A stretch of 17,590 bases of DNA from contig CAJURI010000048.1 of NCBI GenBank assembly GCA_910588795.1, positions 1 to 17,590 of the forward strand. The letters are read 5' to 3'. The position numbers and the translations under genes are program-made. Numbering within the stretch: position 1 is the first letter of the stretch; each line of letters starts with the position of its first letter. The notes below the pieces were generated by a model. That model was not told where the DNA came from. It did not search any database and saw nothing but the letters and a program-made list of their open reading frames with translations. Source of the DNA: an uncultured Duncaniella sp. Lineage in GTDB: Bacteria > Bacteroidota > Bacteroidia > Bacteroidales > Muribaculaceae. Shown in pieces: positions 14,854-17,590 of this stretch.

Positions 14854-16200
14854 ATGAACGCACTCACACAATATATCGATCTCTACGACTCCGCCCGCCA
14901 GGCAATACACGCATCAGGAGGTGATCCCCTCAACTCTATGCGTGATGGATGCCGCAGAATCCTCGGGATGGATGGAGCCGGACTCCCGACAAAACATACC
15001 GAGGGTTTTGAAAAGACTTCGATAGAGGATATGTTTGCGCCGGATTACGGCGTGAACGTCAACCGCATAGGCATACCTGTCGACATCGCTGCCACATTCC
15101 GCTGCGATGTTCCCAATCTTTCCACTCTCCAGGCCACAGTGGTCAATGACAAGTTCATCCCATCAGCCGGGCTTGACGACAAACTGCCTTCAGGGATCAG
15201 ATTCATGTCACTCGCACATGCTTCAAAAGAGATGCCCGATGTGGTGTCACGCTATTACGGCTCTGCCGCAACACTTGGAGATGAATCAGTGGCTCTCAAC
15301 ACTATGATGGTGCAGGACGGAGTGTTCATCCACATACCTCGCGGTGTGCGGTCCGACAAGGCATTACAGCTTGTCAACATCTTCTCCTCCCCCACCCCGC
15401 TCGCCGCATTCCGTCGCGTGCTGATTGTAGCGGAGGAGGATTCCGAGCTAAAGCTCCTTGTGTGCGACCACACCCAGGACCGCACCCAAAGCTATCTGGC
15501 ATCACAGGTCATCGAGATTATCGCCGGACGAAACGCATGCCTGGAGATGTGCATGATAGAGGAATCGTCACAACTCACATCACGTTACTCACGCATGTTT
15601 GTAAAGCAGGAGCAGGGAAGCAATGTCACCATCAACAACACCACTCTCACCTGTGGGACATCACGCAACGATTTTGATGTAGAGCTTGCCGGAGAGCACT
15701 GCGAATGCCACCTGAGCGGCATGGCTATCGGAAGCGGACACATGCACATCGACAATGACACTTCAGTGTTCCACCGCGCCCCTCGATGCAAGAGCAACCA
15801 GCTGTTCAAATATGTGCTCGACGAAGAGTCGGACGGAGCCTTCGAAGGTAGCATCACAGTCACACCCTCAGCACCCTACACCGAAGCCTACCAGAGCAAC
15901 CGCAACATTCTGGCAAGCGGATCGGCCCGTATGCACTGCAAACCACAGCTCATCATCAACAACGACGAGGTGAAATGCAGCCATGGAGCCACAACAGGGC
16001 AGATCGACGAGGACGCACTCTTCTACATGCGCTCACGCGGCATTTCCGAGGAAGAGGGTCGACGCATGCTCATGCAGGCATTCATGATCGATGTCATCGA
16101 CACTGTGCGCATCCCGGGGCTACAGGACAGGCTGCGCCACCTTGTTGACCGACGTTTCTCAGGCTCGCTCGGCAATTGCGAGACATGCCGTACCATTTAG
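14854..16200 (+). CDS. sufD: Fe-S cluster assembly scaffold subunit SufD
   Basis: 448 residues. SufD pairs with SufB and SufC in the scaffold complex that receives sulfur from SufS. The beta-helix core and the C-terminal block CKPQLIINNDEVKCSHGATTGQIDEDALFYMRSRGI are diagnostic of SufB/SufD, and the short length and lack of a SufB-like N-terminus favour SufD. A DxxxxS...NxNTTLTCG region precedes it. The C-terminus ends NCETCRTI, a CxxC (C442, C445) I do not know as a standard SufD feature. The start is the ATG at 14854, with AGGA 6 nt upstream and 1 nt after the sufC stop; an earlier ATG at 14806 lies inside sufC and is unlikely. Confidence 0.93.
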   Translation: MNALTQYIDLYDSARQAIHASGGDPLNSMRDGCRRILGMDGAGLPTKHTEGFEKTSIEDMFAPDYGVNVNRIGIPVDIAATFRCDVPNLSTLQATVVNDKFIPSAGLDDKLPSGIRFMSLAHASKEMPDVVSRYYGSAATLGDESVALNTMMVQDGVFIHIPRGVRSDKALQLVNIFSSPTPLAAFRRVLIVAEEDSELKLLVCDHTQDRTQSYLASQVIEIIAGRNACLEMCMIEESSQLTSRYSRMFVKQEQGSNVTINNTTLTCGTSRNDFDVELAGEHCECHLSGMAIGSGHMHIDNDTSVFHRAPRCKSNQLFKYVLDEESDGAFEGSITVTPSAPYTEAYQSNRNILASGSARMHCKPQLIINNDEVKCSHGATTGQIDEDALFYMRSRGISEEEGRRMLMQAFMIDVIDTVRIPGLQDRLRHLVDRRFSGSLGNCETCRTI

Positions 16201-16211
16201 CGGAATTGATC

Positions 16212-17429
16212 ATGGATATCGACAAGATTCGTTCGGAATTCCCGATACTTGCCCGGAAGCTTTACAACCGTCCGCTGGTCTATCTCGACAACACCGCCAC
16301 ATCACAGACCCCCGACATCGTGGTCAATGAAATAGTCAGGGACTACACCACGACAAAGGCCAATGTGCACCGCGGTGTGCACACTCTGTCGCAGGAAGCG
16401 ACCGATCTTCAGGAGACAGCGCGTGTCCGCATCAAAGAGTGGATCAACGCACGAAGCACAAGCGAAGTTATATTCACCCGAGGCACCACCGAGTCACTCA
16501 ACCTTGTGGCATCCTCATTCGGCGGCATGATGCTGAATGAGGGCGACGAGCTTATTCTGACCGTGATGGAGCATCATGCCAACATCGTGCCGTGGCAGCT
16601 TCTCCGCGACCGCATAGGATTCAGTATCAAGGTTGTCACCATCAACCATAGAGGCGAGCTTGACCTCGACGCATATCGTTCGATGTTCAACGAGCGCACA
16701 AAGCTCGTGAGCGTGTGCCACGCATCCAACGTGCTCGGAACAATCAATCCGGTCAAGGCTATGATAGCCGAGGCGCATAGCCACGGTGTGCCGGTTGTGA
16801 TCGACGGCGCGCAAGCCACTCCGCATTTCCGCATTGACGTGCAGGACCTCGACGCGGATTTCTATGCGTTTTCAGCCCACAAAATGTATGGTCCCACAGG
16901 TGTGGGTGTGCTGTACGGCAAAGAGAAATGGCTCGAAAAGATGCCTCCTTATCAAGGGGGAGGCGAGATGATCGAGTCAGTATCCTTCGAGAAGACCACA
17001 TATGCCGAACTCCCCTACAAATTCGAGGCCGGCACCCCCGACTTCATAGGAATCTCCGCTCTGTCCAAAGCCATAGACTTCATACAAGGACTCGGGATAG
17101 AGAACATTGCACGGCACGAGCATGAACTGCTTGAATACACCACCCGGCGAATGCTTGAAGAGATACCTGACGTGAGGATATTCGGTCAGGCACCCGGCAA
17201 ATGCGCCATAATATCATTCCTCGTAGGAAACATCCACCATTACGACATGGGTATGCTCCTCGACAAGCTCGGCGTGGCCGTACGCACAGGTCACCACTGC
17301 GCACAGCCCCTCATGACACATCTCGGCGTGGAGGGTGTGGTGCGCGCTTCATTCGCAGCCTACAATACCATAGAGGAATGCGACGCCTTTATGTCCGCAC
17401 TCAAAAGGGTGACCGACATACTGCAATAA
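16212..17429 (+). CDS. sufS: Cysteine desulfurase SufS
   Basis: SufS is the PLP enzyme that takes sulfur from cysteine and passes it as persulfide to the Suf scaffold. The 405-residue protein has all key residues of the type II (SufS/CsdA) class: DNTATSQTP near 26-34, H121/H122 in MEHHAN, D198 and Q201 in IDGAQA, the PLP lysine K224 in SAHKMYGPTG, and the catalytic C363 in RTGHHCAQP. The numbering is close to E. coli SufS. The start is the ATG at 16212, 11 nt after the sufD stop; an in-frame ATG at 16176 would overlap sufD by 25 nt and adds no family similarity. No sufE gene follows in the window. Confidence 0.96.
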   Translation: MDIDKIRSEFPILARKLYNRPLVYLDNTATSQTPDIVVNEIVRDYTTTKANVHRGVHTLSQEATDLQETARVRIKEWINARSTSEVIFTRGTTESLNLVASSFGGMMLNEGDELILTVMEHHANIVPWQLLRDRIGFSIKVVTINHRGELDLDAYRSMFNERTKLVSVCHASNVLGTINPVKAMIAEAHSHGVPVVIDGAQATPHFRIDVQDLDADFYAFSAHKMYGPTGVGVLYGKEKWLEKMPPYQGGGEMIESVSFEKTTYAELPYKFEAGTPDFIGISALSKAIDFIQGLGIENIARHEHELLEYTTRRMLEEIPDVRIFGQAPGKCAIISFLVGNIHHYDMGMLLDKLGVAVRTGHHCAQPLMTHLGVEGVVRASFAAYNTIEECDAFMSALKRVTDILQ

Positions 17430-17451
17430 CCGACCTCTCACCATCCGTCAT

Positions 17452-17492
17452 AAAACAGCCGATTTTGAAAAAAATCAAAACCGGCTGTTTTT
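17452..17492 (+). terminator. Intrinsic terminator of the suf operon
   Basis: A 10-bp stem (AAAACAGCCG, 17452-17461, with CGGCTGTTTT, 17482-17491), one A-C mismatch, then 6 more pairs around an A6 loop, ending in a run of T. It begins 22 nt after the sufS stop. Confidence 0.85.
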
Positions 17493-17507
17493 AATCAATT
17501 AATTTAT

Positions 17508-17515
17508 TACTTTTG
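17508..17515 (+). promoter_or_regulatory. -7 promoter element of the next gene
   Basis: TACTTTTG fits TAnnTTTG. The matching -33 region would overlap the 3' arm of the suf terminator and shows no good TTTG. Transcription would start near 17521, about 23 nt before the ATG at 17544. Confidence 0.5.
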
Positions 17516-17543
17516 TGCTTTACACTTAAAATCTCCCCCCCCC

Positions 17544-17590
17544 ATGAAACACATTATCCGACTCACAGCGTTCATAGCCCTTGCTATCAT
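17544..17590 (+). CDS. Start of a secreted or membrane protein (cut by window edge)
   Basis: The open frame begins MKHIIRLTAFIALAI and runs off the window. A lysine, a basic arginine and a hydrophobic run look like a signal peptide, so the product is probably exported. Nothing about its function can be read. The ATG directly follows nine C residues (17535-17543), which replaces the usual A-rich ribosome region. Confidence 0.6.
   Translation, partial: MKHIIRLTAFIALAI

Overview
The window looks like a chromosomal, mostly housekeeping stretch from a Bacteroidales bacterium. My best guess is a Muribaculaceae-like genome with moderately high GC content. Three things point there: SecA carries a large internal insert and a SEC-C zinc tail in Bacteroidetes style; the gene set (SurA-like PPIase, OstA-like protein, MutL, DUF4105/Lnb-type protein, degenerate AlkP-fold protein) is typical of the order; and the promoters follow the Bacteroidetes primary-sigma pattern TTTG / about 20 nt / TAnnTTTG. 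At least three loci show this with a 20-nt spacer, and others show a good -7 element alone.

Layout. The left edge cuts a minus-strand tRNA-Asp(GTC) that has its own promoter. Next comes a strong hairpin terminator (242-285), which closes a six-gene minus-strand operon read right to left from about 11.85 kb: SurA-like periplasmic PPIase, OstA/LptA-like protein, mutL, a DUF4105/Lnb-like membrane protein, a secreted AlkP-fold protein that has lost the usual metal ligands, and secA. Most of these genes abut or overlap; only secA has an 81-nt gap before it. The operon joins outer-membrane biogenesis, probable lipoprotein modification and the Sec motor, with mutL as the one DNA-repair gene.

A divergent promoter region (about 11.85-12.0 kb) separates this operon from a plus-strand cytidylate-kinase-like gene. 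That gene is followed by tRNA-Pro(TGG), a terminator built from a perfect 32-bp palindrome, and an XRE-HTH/S24 (LexA/CI-like) regulator with its own promoter.

The right third is a suf iron-sulfur assembly operon, sufC-sufD-sufS. It starts from a TTTG-N20-TAAATTTG promoter and has a leader of about 200 nt full of inverted repeats, including a 60-nt hairpin whose mismatches are almost all tandem G-A pairs. No sufB is present next to it. A terminator closes the operon, and the window ends at the start of a secreted-protein gene whose ATG directly follows a run of nine C.

There is no CRISPR array, integrase, transposase or obvious defence cassette. The most interesting undescribed element is the structured suf leader. 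Several start codons were moved inward, because the longest ORF in four places begins at a TTG that is really part of a promoter element (the TTTG at -7 or -33) or runs through the upstream gene.
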